Positions 1 to 8,488 are shown, counted from the first letter of the stretch. The stretch is 64,000 bases of DNA from Marinimicrobium hydrolyticum (GCF_030848505.1 NZ_JAVDDU010000002.1:372001-436000); one strand, 5' to 3'. The notes: generated from the letters alone by a model not told the origin. Numbers and translations: made by a program.

Positions 1-2
1 TT

Positions 3-53
3 TACGCCACCCATGTGCGCACTGGCGCCCAACGGGCGATCCAAACACCTTAA
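3..53 (+). CDS. 3' end of an unidentified upstream gene
   Basis: An open frame enters from the left edge and stops with TAA at 51-53, directly before the GTG of the kinase gene; its last residues read VRTGAQRAIQTP. A second open frame stops with TGA at 55-57 and overlaps that GTG; its codon use looks less natural. Either would leave the two genes tightly coupled. Too little is visible to name a product. Because the paralogous kinase at 49315 follows a nitrate transporter, a nitrate-assimilation gene here is a guess only. Confidence 0.35.
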   Translation, partial: YATHVRTGAQRAIQTP

Positions 54-1793
54 GTGAGCGTATCGCAAATGAGTGCTTCACTCACCGTTGACCTGGGCCA
101 ACACTCCAGCGCGGGGCGCAAGCCCCGCAATCAGGATTTTCACGGCGCCTGCCTGCCCGAAAAACCCCAACTAACCACAAAGGGTATAGCCCTGGCGCTG
201 GCGGACGGGATCAGCAGCAGCGATGTAAGCCATATCGCCAGCCAGGCGGCCGTGGGCAGTTTTCTGGAGGATTATTACTGCACCCCCGAAACCTGGTCCG
301 TAAAACAATCCGCACAGCGGGTTCTTATGGCCACCAACTCCTGGCTCTACGGTCAAACCTCTCGCAGCCCCTACCGCTTTGAGAAAGATCGGGGTTACGT
401 GTGCACGCTAAGCGCTATCGTACTGAAAGGTCGGAGCGCGCATTTGTTTCACATAGGGGATGCCCGCATCTACCGCCGTCAGGGTGAAAAACTGGAGCCG
501 CTGACCCAGGATCATCGCTATTGGTTGAGCCAGGACGAGAGTTTGTTGAGTCGGGCCATGGGGGTTAAACAACACCTGGAAGTGGACTACCAGCGGCTAA
601 GTCTTGAGCCAAAGGACACATTCGTGCTCGCCACCGATGGCGTATACGAATTTTGCAGTGAAGCGTTTATGGTCCAGACCATTGACGATCACAGTGACGA
701 CCTGGATACCGCAGCGCAAGTCATTGTTGAACACGCTCTGGCTCAGGGAAGCGATGACAACTTGACCGTGCAGATAGCGCGTGTCCTGAGTCTTCCTGAA
801 GGCACGGGTGCGGTGCAGGATCTCATTGAACTGCCACCGCCACCACTTTTGGATCAGGGCAAAACCCTCGATGGTTATCAGATTTTACGCAAGCTGCACG
901 CCAGCAGTCGCAGCCATGTTTATTTAGCCAAGGATTCGCTCACCGGCGAAAAACTGGTGCTAAAAACCCTGTCCACGGAGCTGCAAGACGATCCACGTCA
1001 GGTGGAGCGTTTTCTAACCGAGGAGTGGATCGCCCGGCGCATTGACAGCCCGCACGTGGCCCGCCCACAAAACAGCGAACGGCCACGCACCTGTCTGTAC
1101 ACCGTGATGGAATACCTTGAGGGGAGAACGCTAACGCAGTGGTTGCGTGACAACCCGCACCCGTCCATCAATCAAGTGCGAGACATTGTGGGGCAGGTTG
1201 CCCAGGGACTGCGAGCGTTTCATCGACTGGAAATGCTGCACCAGGATTTGCGCCCTGCCAACATTATGATTGACGACAGCGGCACGGTGAAGATCATTGA
1301 TTTTGGCTCGGCTCGCGTGGCTGGAATTTTGGAAATTGGAGCCCACCCCGACAGCGAAGCGTTGCTGGGCACCGCTCAGTACACGGCACCGGAATACTTT
1401 GTGGGCGGCCACATTTCTCCCGCTTCCGATTTATTTTCGCTAGCGGTAATCGCCTACCAAATGCTAACGGGCAACATGCCCTACGGAACCCAGGTTGCCA
1501 AAAAACGCACCCGCGCGGCGCAACTTAAACTAAGCTATCGTTCGGCGCTGCCCGCCAATCCAGAGCTGCCCTTTTGGATGGATGAGGTGCTCAAAAAAGC
1601 CCTACACCCCAACCCCTTCAAGCGTTACGGCGAGCTGTCAGAGTTTGTCGTGGAGCTGCGTCGGCCGGACCCGGCCATGCTCAATAAAGCCCGGCCACCG
1701 TTGCTGGAGCGCAATCCCGTGCTTTTTTGGCAGGGGACTTCCCTATTGCTGGCCGGCGCTTTAGTCGCCTCATTGGCCATGCCATACCTATAG
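54..1793 (+). CDS. Bifunctional PP2C-type phosphatase / Ser-Thr protein kinase, C-terminal membrane anchor
   Basis: This 579-residue protein joins two opposing signalling domains. Residues about 10-245 form a PP2C phosphatase with the metal-binding signatures RNQD, ADG, GDAR, TDG and DDN. Residues about 270-535 form a Hanks-type kinase with an invariant lysine (LVLK), a catalytic loop HQDLRPAN (HQD instead of HRD) and DFG. The last 25 residues form one membrane helix, so the enzyme domains should face the cytoplasm. The GTG start touches the upstream stop; an ATG 15 bases downstream is an alternative. A paralogue with the same architecture lies at 49315-51036 behind a nitrate transporter. In Pseudomonas a related fusion sits in the assimilatory nitrate/nitrite cluster (known context). 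A role in nitrogen-linked signalling is inferred; substrates are unknown. Confidence 0.85.
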   Translation: MSVSQMSASLTVDLGQHSSAGRKPRNQDFHGACLPEKPQLTTKGIALALADGISSSDVSHIASQAAVGSFLEDYYCTPETWSVKQSAQRVLMATNSWLYGQTSRSPYRFEKDRGYVCTLSAIVLKGRSAHLFHIGDARIYRRQGEKLEPLTQDHRYWLSQDESLLSRAMGVKQHLEVDYQRLSLEPKDTFVLATDGVYEFCSEAFMVQTIDDHSDDLDTAAQVIVEHALAQGSDDNLTVQIARVLSLPEGTGAVQDLIELPPPPLLDQGKTLDGYQILRKLHASSRSHVYLAKDSLTGEKLVLKTLSTELQDDPRQVERFLTEEWIARRIDSPHVARPQNSERPRTCLYTVMEYLEGRTLTQWLRDNPHPSINQVRDIVGQVAQGLRAFHRLEMLHQDLRPANIMIDDSGTVKIIDFGSARVAGILEIGAHPDSEALLGTAQYTAPEYFVGGHISPASDLFSLAVIAYQMLTGNMPYGTQVAKKRTRAAQLKLSYRSALPANPELPFWMDEVLKKALHPNPFKRYGELSEFVVELRRPDPAMLNKARPPLLERNPVLFWQGTSLLLAGALVASLAMPYL

Positions 1794-1816
1794 TTGGCGG
1801 CCAGGGCAGCATCAAA

Positions 1817-1825
1817 TGCTATAAT
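1817..1825 (+). promoter_or_regulatory. Extended -10 promoter for trmH
   Basis: TGCTATAAT is a consensus extended -10 box about 30 bases before the trmH start. A TTGGCG at 1794-1799 would be the -35, but the 20-base spacer is long, so the TG extension probably does most of the work. Confidence 0.5.
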
Positions 1826-1854
1826 GCGGCCTATTTGAACCCGCGAAAAAACCC

Positions 1855-2538
1855 ATGAGCCGCTCCCGCTTCGAGAAATTCAAACAAGTCCTGCGCCAAC
1901 GTCAAGCGGATATGACCGTGTTGACGGATCAGGTACACAAAGCGCAGAACATTTCCGCCATTTTGCGCAGCGCCGATGCGGTGGGTATTCCTGAAATTCA
2001 CATGGTAAAGCCGGAGCGCGGGCATCTGGTGTACCACAACACGGCAGGCGGCAGCGGCCGCTTCACTGGCCGTGTCATTCACAACAGCATTGAACAGGGC
2101 ATGCAGCATTTACGCGCACAGGGTTTTCAACTGTACGCCGCGCACGCCTCGGAGCGGGCCAAACACTATCGCAACCTGGACTACACACGCCCTTTTGCAT
2201 TGGTTATGGGTGCGGAAAAACACGGGCTCAGCGATTACGCTCGTGAGCACGCCGATGAACACCTGATGATTCCCATGATCGGCATGGTGGAGAGTTACAA
2301 CGTCAGTGTCGCGGCTGGGATTGTGCTGCAAGAAGCCATGCACCAACGCCAGCAAGCGGGACTCTACGACCGAGAGACTCCAGAAGATGAGCAGTTTCAG
2401 CGCACGCTCTTTCGATGGGCACAGCCGGCCATGGCCAACTACTGCGATCGCCATCAGTTGCCTTATCCGGAACTGGATGAAGACGGCGACCTGATCCCAC
2501 CCGACGATCCGGCCTACCGAATCCCGACGTTAAGGTAA
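1855..2538 (+). CDS. trmH: tRNA (guanosine-18-2'-O)-methyltransferase TrmH (SpoU)
   Basis: The protein transfers a methyl group from S-adenosylmethionine to the 2'-O of G18 in the tRNA D-loop. At 227 residues it matches E. coli TrmH (229). The N-terminus carries the family pattern VHKAQNISAILRSADAVG with the catalytic arginine of the NxxxxxR motif. The SPOUT knot motifs follow as ALVMGAEKHGLS and IPMIGMVESYNVSVAAGI. The C-terminal extension of about 50 residues is typical of TrmH rather than RlmB. It has its own promoter after the kinase gene and converges on the cytochrome-like gene at 2564. Confidence 0.93.
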   Translation: MSRSRFEKFKQVLRQRQADMTVLTDQVHKAQNISAILRSADAVGIPEIHMVKPERGHLVYHNTAGGSGRFTGRVIHNSIEQGMQHLRAQGFQLYAAHASERAKHYRNLDYTRPFALVMGAEKHGLSDYAREHADEHLMIPMIGMVESYNVSVAAGIVLQEAMHQRQQAGLYDRETPEDEQFQRTLFRWAQPAMANYCDRHQLPYPELDEDGDLIPPDDPAYRIPTLR

Positions 2539-2563
2539 TCAGCACGCGAGTGCCCCGCCCGAT

Positions 2564-3043
2564 TTAATCTCGCGGTGCAGCCAAATCAAACAGCGGTTGA
2601 TTATTCATAAAAGAAACGTCTTCCGCGACATGGCACGCCATGCACGCATCCTTGGCACTGGTAAAGCCAGCCCAAGCCCGTTCTGAATCCTCCGAGGCAA
2701 CGGCACTATCCACATCACTCCACACCGCATCCAGAAACAGGGCATCGCTGTTGGCTTGGCGCCCCGGTCGCTTCATGTAGCCGTTTTGAATGGCGTCGCG
2801 AATTTTCTCCCAGTGATAGCCGGCCAATGGGTAATTTTCCCGCTCAAGAGCCTGGTGGACCTGCTCAAACCGTTCTCCAACTTCCCACATAGCGCTGCTA
2901 AAACCACCCAGGTAGCTTTGTAGCCGCTCAACACGCTGCGCCTCTTCAACCTCCGCCAGCCAGCCCTGGGGTTTTTCATCGGCGCTTACAGTAAGCGTCA
3001 GCGTGAGCGCAGAAATGGAAAGCAAATAAAGCCCTTTTTTCAT
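2564..3043 (-). CDS. Small periplasmic monohaem c-type cytochrome-like protein
   Basis: A 159-residue exported protein. Residues 1-21 form a signal peptide ending in VSA. The remainder is helical and charged, with one haem-attachment motif CMACH (Cys134, His138) near the C-terminus. A C-terminal CxxCH after a helical body recalls the cytochrome c' type of four-helix protein, although that assignment is by shape only. A good ribosome site (AAGGAG) lies nine bases before the ATG. No redox partner gene is adjacent; glutaredoxin is encoded upstream on the same strand after a 75-base gap. The electron-transfer role is inferred from the haem motif. Confidence 0.65.
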   Translation of the reverse strand: MKKGLYLLSISALTLTLTVSADEKPQGWLAEVEEAQRVERLQSYLGGFSSAMWEVGERFEQVHQALERENYPLAGYHWEKIRDAIQNGYMKRPGRQANSDALFLDAVWSDVDSAVASEDSERAWAGFTSAKDACMACHVAEDVSFMNNQPLFDLAAPRD

Positions 3044-3118
3044 CTCGAAGTCTCCTTAATATTATTGATATTCTGTCATCGTTAATACATGGTAGGTCCT
3101 GAACGGAGTTCTTGCAGC

Positions 3119-3376
3119 TCAATCCTGAAGCAAACGATCCAGCTGGCCGGTTTTCTCCAGATGATAAAGTTCAGTAAAGCCGCCCACATGGGTATCACCA
3201 ATGTAAATTTGCGGCACGGTTCTATTGCCAGTTAAACGGGTCATTTCCTCGCGTTTGGCCGACGAACCGTCCACCGATATTTCAGTAATCTCCGTGATGC
3301 CTTTACGCTTTAACAGTGCCTTAGCGTTAACGCAAAACGGACAATAACGCGTGGTATATAAAACAATTTCTTTCAT
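3119..3376 (-). CDS. grxC: Glutaredoxin 3 (GrxC type)
   Basis: An 85-residue dithiol glutaredoxin, the normal length for GrxC. The active site is CPFC (Cys12, Cys15) after the first strand. The cis-proline region reads RTVPQIYIG and the glutathione-binding GGF turn follows. It reduces protein disulphides and mixed disulphides with glutathione in the cytoplasm. In many gammaproteobacteria grxC lies beside secB or rhodanese genes; neither is present here. Confidence 0.93.
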   Translation of the reverse strand: MKEIVLYTTRYCPFCVNAKALLKRKGITEITEISVDGSSAKREEMTRLTGNRTVPQIYIGDTHVGGFTELYHLEKTGQLDRLLQD

Positions 3377-3548
3377 GGGTACAACTCACTACTTAAGGAC
3401 GCCACGTCCCTACCGCTAAAATTTCATGGTACACCATTTGTACCCTAGAGCGGCACCCCACCCATGACAGCCAGGGCGCAAATGCTTATGCTGTATCCGA
3501 GAGCAACGGGGTGACAAGAATGCGCCGCCCAACCAGTGGAAGATCTTC

Positions 3549-4322
3549 ATGAACACAAAACGTTTGTTGTTGAACTGTGACATGGGCGAAAGCTTTGGCC
3601 CCTGGCAAATGGGCATGGACGAGCACGCCATGCCATTGGTCGATATGGCCAACATCGCCTGCGGTTTTCACGCCTCTGATCCGCTCACCATGACGCGCAC
3701 GGTTCTGCTCGCCAATCAGCATCAGACCCGCATTGGCGCCCATCCCAGCTACCCGGATTTAGCCGGTTTTGGACGACGAAGCTTGCAATGCACCCCCAAG
3801 GAAATTACCGCCATGGTGCAGTATCAAGTGGGCGCACTGAACGGCATCTGTCGCGCACGGGGTGTAGACGTCAGTTACGTAAAACCCCACGGCGCCTTGT
3901 ACAACGACATGATGCGCGACGACAGCATCCTACGCGCGGTACTGACTGCCCTGGCGCACGATTCTAAGCCTCTACCCCTGATGTTGCTTGCACGCGCCGA
4001 CAACGAAAAAACCCAGCGGCTGGCGGATGAGTTTAAGGTGCCGCTGCTGTTCGAAGCCTTCGCAGATCGCGCCTATGACGAGCAGGGTTTTCTCGTCGCG
4101 CGAAACCTCGAGGGTGCGGTGTATCAGGACCCGGAAAAAATTATGGCGCAGTCTCTTTTGTTGGCCAAAGAGGGACTCATCGAAACCGTGAATGGCCACC
4201 GGCTACAACTCGCGGTGGATACTTTGTGCGTGCACGGTGACAACGCCGAATCCGTGCAGGTATTGCAACGGCTGCGCACGGCGCTCGATCAGCTCTACGC
4301 TTCACAGAGCCCAACGGCATGA
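3549..4322 (+). CDS. pxpA: 5-oxoprolinase subunit A (LamB/YcsF family)
   Basis: First gene of a three-gene operon for ATP-dependent opening of 5-oxoproline (pyroglutamate) to glutamate. The 257-residue product has the family N-terminus LLLNCDMGESFGPW and the motifs ANIACGFHASDP, GAHPSYPD and KPHGALYN, which hold the conserved His/Asp residues of the YcsF barrel. In the known system PxpA acts with the PxpBC complex. Its end overlaps the pxpB start by four bases (ATGA), so translation is coupled. The upstream 170 bases have no obvious promoter. Confidence 0.93.
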   Translation: MNTKRLLLNCDMGESFGPWQMGMDEHAMPLVDMANIACGFHASDPLTMTRTVLLANQHQTRIGAHPSYPDLAGFGRRSLQCTPKEITAMVQYQVGALNGICRARGVDVSYVKPHGALYNDMMRDDSILRAVLTALAHDSKPLPLMLLARADNEKTQRLADEFKVPLLFEAFADRAYDEQGFLVARNLEGAVYQDPEKIMAQSLLLAKEGLIETVNGHRLQLAVDTLCVHGDNAESVQVLQRLRTALDQLYASQSPTA

Positions 4323-5011
4323 CCCACTGGCGGATTGATCCCGCGGGAGCGGACGCGCTCATCGTCCGCTTTGGCGAGCACATTGATCCGGCACTGGCTG
4401 ACACCATTCGTCTAGCCACCGACCGGCTGCGCACTGTTGCCTCTGTGCGTGATCTGATCCCTTCCTACACCACACTCATGGTGTGTTACTCCCCGGTACA
4501 CAGCGACTTTGAGCGCATGGCAGCGAAGGTCACCCATGCGCTTGAGGGAGTTTCGGCCGTCACTTCTGACGCCCGTTCCGCCGGTCGTCGAGTGGAAATT
4601 CCAGTGTGGTATCACTCCAGCGTGGGCCCTGACCTGGAGCGAGTCGCCCGCTATCACAAGATCAGTGTAGAAGAGGTAATACATCGCCACAGCGGATGCG
4701 ATTACCAGGTTTTCGCCATCGGCTTTGCGCCGGGATTTGCGTATATGGGCAATGTGGACCCCAGCCTAGCCACTCCCAGACTCGACACGCCACGACCGCT
4801 GGTACCGGCCGGCTCAGTGGCCCTGGCCGATCAGCAAACGGCTGTATACCCCATCAGCACACCCGGCGGCTGGAATATTCTAGGACGAACTGCGGTGAAG
4901 ATGTTTGACCGCCAGCAACACGGGCTATGCCCTGTGAGCGCCGGCGATCGTGTGCGCTTTGTGCCCGTGAGTAAAGAAGAATTTCTGCGCGCCGGGGGTA
5001 ACGTCGAATGA
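4319..5011 (+). CDS. pxpB: 5-oxoprolinase subunit B (KipI-like, CT_C_D domain)
   Basis: This 230-residue protein belongs to the KipI/allophanate hydrolase subunit 1 family. The signature stretch GCDYQVFAIGFAPGFAYMG and the downstream STPGGWNILGRT are both intact. It is thought to form the ATP-using PxpBC core of 5-oxoprolinase. It overlaps pxpA and pxpC by four bases on each side, which fits co-translation of a complex. The KipI name in Bacillus refers to a sporulation-kinase inhibitor, which is not expected here. Confidence 0.92.
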   Translation: MTHWRIDPAGADALIVRFGEHIDPALADTIRLATDRLRTVASVRDLIPSYTTLMVCYSPVHSDFERMAAKVTHALEGVSAVTSDARSAGRRVEIPVWYHSSVGPDLERVARYHKISVEEVIHRHSGCDYQVFAIGFAPGFAYMGNVDPSLATPRLDTPRPLVPAGSVALADQQTAVYPISTPGGWNILGRTAVKMFDRQQHGLCPVSAGDRVRFVPVSKEEFLRAGGNVE

Positions 5012-5952
5012 CGCCAGCGCGACACGGCCTAGGGGTCATTAAGCCCGGCATACTCACTCTAGTGCAGGATCTTGGCCGCTTCGGCTACCAGCACCTGGGT
5101 CTTACCACGGGTGGCGCAGCCGATGAGCAGGCCCACCTATGGGCCAACCGTTTGCTGGGCAACTCGGCGCAAAGCGCGACGCTGGAAATCTGTTATGGCG
5201 GCCTGCAACTGGAAGCGCAAGTGCCCACACGCATCGCCATTACTGGCGCCGACTTGCAACCCACGCTGAACGGCCAAGCCATCCACACCTGGCAAACCCA
5301 CAACCTAGTCGCGGGCGATCGGCTTCACTTCGGTCACCCGAAGACCGGTGTGCGCGCGTACTTGGCCGTGCAGGGAGGCTTTACCATCGAGCCAAGCTTT
5401 GGGTCGGTCGCCACGGTGATGCGCGAAGGCATCGGAGGTTTGGACGGAAAAGGCAGACCACTAAAATCGGGTGACTGCGTGCCTTGCTCGGCGACAAAGC
5501 CAGGGCCGCTCATGCGTGTCGCGCCCAGATACATTCCGGATTACAGTCAACCTCTGACCATCCGAGTTATCGAGGGGCATCAGAGTCACCAGTTTCACCC
5601 CGAGGACCGCCAGCGTTTTTATTCGGCGTCATACCGGCTTTCCAATCACAGTGATCGCATGGGGGCACGGCTCGAAGGCCCCGCACTCAAACCTCGAATA
5701 AACGGAATTGTTTCAGAGGGAATTAATTTTGGCGCCATTCAAGTGCCCCCCGATGGCCAAGCCATTATTCTGCTGAAAGATCGACAAACCATTGGCGGCT
5801 ACCCAAAGCTGGGCACCGCATTCGCGCGGGATTTATTTCTGTTGGCACAACGGCAACCGGGCGCCCTTTTGCGCTTCACTCCAGGGTCACTGGAGGAAGA
5901 GCAAAAAGCTTTGCGGCGTTTCTATGCTTTTTTTGGGTTCACTTTCGATTGA
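5008..5952 (+). CDS. pxpC: 5-oxoprolinase subunit C (KipA-like, CT_A_B domain)
   Basis: At 314 residues this is a full-length biotin-dependent-carboxylase-like CT_A_B protein. Family motifs include LTLVQDLGRFGYQHLGLTTGG near the N-terminus, RAYLAVQGG in the middle and IILLKDRQTIGGYPKLG near the end. It completes the pxpABC operon and should form PxpBC with its neighbour. The stop codon is seven bases before a large inverted-repeat element at 5960-6062, which could also end the transcript. Confidence 0.92.
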   Translation: MTPARHGLGVIKPGILTLVQDLGRFGYQHLGLTTGGAADEQAHLWANRLLGNSAQSATLEICYGGLQLEAQVPTRIAITGADLQPTLNGQAIHTWQTHNLVAGDRLHFGHPKTGVRAYLAVQGGFTIEPSFGSVATVMREGIGGLDGKGRPLKSGDCVPCSATKPGPLMRVAPRYIPDYSQPLTIRVIEGHQSHQFHPEDRQRFYSASYRLSNHSDRMGARLEGPALKPRINGIVSEGINFGAIQVPPDGQAIILLKDRQTIGGYPKLGTAFARDLFLLAQRQPGALLRFTPGSLEEEQKALRRFYAFFGFTFD

Positions 5953-5959
5953 CCAATCC

Positions 5960-6062
5960 GGAAAGGATACCCGGCATTTTAAGACACGCTGTGAATACGT
6001 CCGTGTACGCTCCGCGTCGGCTTCCTGCCTCCGAGGGTCTTAAAATGCCGGGTATCCTTTCC
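5960..6062 (-). repeat. Dispersed two-hairpin element, copy 1 (26-bp perfect outer arms)
   Basis: Bases 5960-5985 and 6037-6062 are perfect reverse complements over 26 bases. Read on the minus strand, the 51 bases between them hold a small hairpin GGC-AGGAA-GCC, then a second hairpin TAC-ACGGAC-GTA, then ATTCACAGCGT just before the closing arm. Copies 2 and 3 have the same order: arm, hairpin, hairpin, TTCAC-tail, arm. The arm sequences differ in each copy but stay complementary, so structure is conserved rather than sequence. The ACGGAC loop fits an AYGGAY loop. The position after pxpC also suits transcription termination, though no T-run follows. Confidence 0.75.
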
Positions 6063-6086
6063 TGCCACGTCAACAATAAATCGTTA

Positions 6087-6272
6087 TCAGCGCCCGTCTC
6101 GGGTTTTGTGTTCGGGAGCATCCTCCTCCAGCTTCTGGCGTTTCAGCGGACGATCGAATACGCCACGCTCCTCGTCAGCCGGCTCGTGGCCCGGATTCGG
6201 ATTACGTTTGAGAATGTTTTTGAGTTTTTCTTTGAGTTGTTTTTGCTCGGAGTTGGGGCGGTCATCACTCAT
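6087..6272 (-). CDS. Small highly charged hypothetical protein
   Basis: A 61-residue, Lys/Glu/Arg-rich protein with no cysteine, no membrane segment and no family I recognise. It contains a short amphipathic stretch (KQLKEKLKNILKRN). A GAGGT ribosome site lies seven bases before the ATG. It follows the YflT-like stress protein by 25 bases on the same strand, so the two are probably co-transcribed. No function can be assigned. Confidence 0.5.
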   Translation of the reverse strand: MSDDRPNSEQKQLKEKLKNILKRNPNPGHEPADEERGVFDRPLKRQKLEEDAPEHKTRDGR

Positions 6273-6297
6273 GGTGTTACCTCACATTTTAGCCTCA

Positions 6298-6948
6298 TCA
6301 ACGATGCAACAACGGCGGCTCCGGCGCCACGGGTACTTCATGGACTCTGGCGTCGAACCCCGAGTGCTTAGACAATATCCGAATCGCTCGATCCTCGTCC
6401 TCCCGAGTGTCGGCGCGAATAAACAACAATAGGTTACCCTCATCCACCTGTTGTTCCAAATATTCCGCGTCACTTTGGTGAATGATCCTACCGAGCACCG
6501 CCCCGATGGTGCCGACAGTCACCGCCGCTGCCACACCGGCAACCAGGGCGCCGCCAAACACAGCGGCCGACGCCACTACCGCCCCCAGCGCCGCCGTGGA
6601 GCCAACAAAAAATAGGCCCCCTCCCAACGCGTGAAACGTATCGCCCACCGAAGTTTTACGTACAAAGGTCATATGCGGGGGCGCTACTTCCTCGCGCGGT
6701 TCATTGATCCGGGTATACAGATCCCCGAGTGATTCTTCCACCGCGTACTCGCTGGCCAGGAGCCCTATCTGGCCAGTATTGAAGCCCGAGGCATGCAGGT
6801 CATTGATCGCGGCTTTTAAGTGGTTCTGATCGAAAAATATGCCAATCACCTCGCGCACGATTTCTTCGCCCTTATCCCCGAACTGGCTATGGTGCATAGC
6901 ACGGTGTTTTGGTGGCGGGTTTTGCTGAACTCTAGGTTGATCTGTCAT
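6298..6948 (-). CDS. YflT-like stress protein with glycine/alanine-rich membrane-like core
   Basis: The start at 6948 is chosen because AAGGAGGA sits just upstream; a longer frame from 6999 lacks such a site. The 216-residue product has an N-terminal alpha/beta domain (about residues 35-75, VIGIFFDQNHLKAAINDLHA) like the heat-induced YflT / general stress protein 17M domain. A Gly/Ala/Val-rich segment of about 55 residues follows (GGGLFFVGSTAALGAVVASA), resembling a glycine-zipper hairpin. A second alpha/beta segment (NLLLFIRADT) closes the protein. Stress or envelope association is an inference. Confidence 0.7.
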   Translation of the reverse strand: MTDQPRVQQNPPPKHRAMHHSQFGDKGEEIVREVIGIFFDQNHLKAAINDLHASGFNTGQIGLLASEYAVEESLGDLYTRINEPREEVAPPHMTFVRKTSVGDTFHALGGGLFFVGSTAALGAVVASAAVFGGALVAGVAAAVTVGTIGAVLGRIIHQSDAEYLEQQVDEGNLLLFIRADTREDEDRAIRILSKHSGFDARVHEVPVAPEPPLLHR

Positions 6949-7127
6949 CACGTCCTCCTTAGGAGGTGTCAGCGCTGATGGTTCTGCTTTGACTACCAAA
7001 CAATCCCAGAAGTCGGCTATTAGGCCCGAAATATCTGGCTGCTCCGCCTAAAACCGCTGACATGGCAGCCTTCAACCCTTACCCTATGCCTATTCCACTT
7101 ATTTGGCACTGAATCAACGGAATCGCC

Positions 7128-7820
7128 GTGACCCCCAACCCTGTGACTGTGTCCATCGTAATCCCTATCCTCAACGAGGGCGTCGCCCTTCCGCGTCTGC
7201 TAAACCACGTGCGGGGGCTGGGTAGACAGGAGGGTATTGAGGTTTTATTCGTGGATGGCGGCAGTAGCGACGAGAGTCCAACACTAGTGAGCGACGCGGG
7301 CTTCAAACTACTTCACGGCAAACCGGGGCGGGCCCGACAAATGAACGCCGGAGCGGCCCAGGCGCAGGGCCGGCTGTTGATATTTTTGCACGCCGATACC
7401 TATCTGCCGAATTTAAATCTGGCCGATCTTCTCCATCGCCTGGATCGAAAGGGACGGACTTGGGGTCGTTTTGACGTCACCATTGAAGGCCGCACTTTCT
7501 GGTTACCGGTGGTAGCCAAGCTGATGAATGCGCGCTCTCGCTTAACCGGCATTGCCACCGGGGACCAATGTCTATTTATGACCCGCGAGGCGTTCGAGCA
7601 AGTGGGCGGTTTTCCCAATCAACCACTGATGGAAGATGTGGAGATCTGCTCTCGCCTAAAAGCCTATTCGCGCCCCCTGTGTTTGCGAGAAAAAGTCGTC
7701 ACCTCCGGTCGCCGCTGGGACGAGCGCGGCACCTGGCGTACCATCGGCCTTATGTGGCGCTTGCGCTGGGCCTATTGGCGCGGGGAGTCACCCTCCCGGC
7801 TCTTAGCACGCTATCGCTGA
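7128..7820 (+). CDS. Family 2 glycosyltransferase, TIGR04283 type
   Basis: A 230-residue GT-A glycosyltransferase. The nucleotide-sugar site shows VSIVIPILNEG at the N-terminus, FVDGGSSDES, and the DxD-type motif HADT. GDQCLFM and the MEDVEICSRL acceptor-side motif follow. Length and motifs fit TIGR04283, annotated as arsenosugar-biosynthesis-associated. It starts with GTG and is followed after 33 bases by a TIGR04282 protein, the usual partner. No arsenosugar radical-SAM gene (arsS) is seen nearby, so the arsenosugar label should not be taken literally. Confidence 0.82.
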   Translation: MTPNPVTVSIVIPILNEGVALPRLLNHVRGLGRQEGIEVLFVDGGSSDESPTLVSDAGFKLLHGKPGRARQMNAGAAQAQGRLLIFLHADTYLPNLNLADLLHRLDRKGRTWGRFDVTIEGRTFWLPVVAKLMNARSRLTGIATGDQCLFMTREAFEQVGGFPNQPLMEDVEICSRLKAYSRPLCLREKVVTSGRRWDERGTWRTIGLMWRLRWAYWRGESPSRLLARYR

Positions 7821-7853
7821 TATTCGATCTATTCCTGCAGGGGCCAACGACGT

Positions 7854-8465
7854 TTGCAAACACTCACTTTATTAATCATGGCCAAAGCTCCCAGACCCGG
7901 CTACGCCAAAACACGCTTAATTCCGGCCCTGGGCGCGGAAGGTGCCGCCCGACTCGCACATCGAATGCTGGAGCAAACCCTCAATGCGGCGCTGCAGGCG
8001 CAGATTGGCACGGTAGAGCTGTGCACATCACCGGCCATCGACTCCCCAGAATGGCAGGCCGTTACCTTGCCGCCCGGTTTACGCTTTAGCCATCAGGGCG
8101 AAGGGGACCTGGGTCAGCGTATGGCCCGAGCCAGTAAGCGAGCACTCACACACTCTGGCGCAGTGATAATAATCGGCACAGACTGTGTGGACATGAATCC
8201 CCAATTGCTTCGACGCGCCGCGACACAACTTAACACCCAGGACGCGGTCATTTACCCTACACGGGACGGGGGCTACGCCCTTCTGGGTTTGCGTCGCTTT
8301 GCCCCCAGTCTGTTTCAGGATATGCCGTGGAGCACCGACGCCGTGTTCGAACACACCTGCGCACGGATAGACACTTTAGGTTGGTCGCTGGCCGTAGGTG
8401 AAGTTCTGCAAGATGTGGACGAGCCCGGCGACCTGGTGCACCTGGAGGCCCGGACCGACTTTTGA
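7854..8465 (+). CDS. TIGR04282 / DUF2064 glycosyltransferase-like protein
   Basis: This 203-residue protein has a nucleotidyl-/glycosyltransferase A-type fold. It opens with LLIMAKAPRPGYAKTRLIPALG, the family signature, and carries IIGTDCVDM and YPTRDGGYALLGL, followed by MPWSTDAVFE. The predicted start is TTG; the ATG at 7878 would remove eight residues and break the first strand, so TTG is preferred. It forms a two-gene unit with the TIGR04283 enzyme upstream. The reaction is not established. Confidence 0.8.
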   Translation: MQTLTLLIMAKAPRPGYAKTRLIPALGAEGAARLAHRMLEQTLNAALQAQIGTVELCTSPAIDSPEWQAVTLPPGLRFSHQGEGDLGQRMARASKRALTHSGAVIIIGTDCVDMNPQLLRRAATQLNTQDAVIYPTRDGGYALLGLRRFAPSLFQDMPWSTDAVFEHTCARIDTLGWSLAVGEVLQDVDEPGDLVHLEARTDF

Positions 8466-8488
8466 ATCCCTCAGGATAGGAGGCGATC

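Noticed and set aside
5949-6371. A 140-codon frame running through the inverted repeat downstream of pxpC
   Set aside because: It reads across a structural repeat and antisense to two better-supported minus-strand genes, with no start signal.
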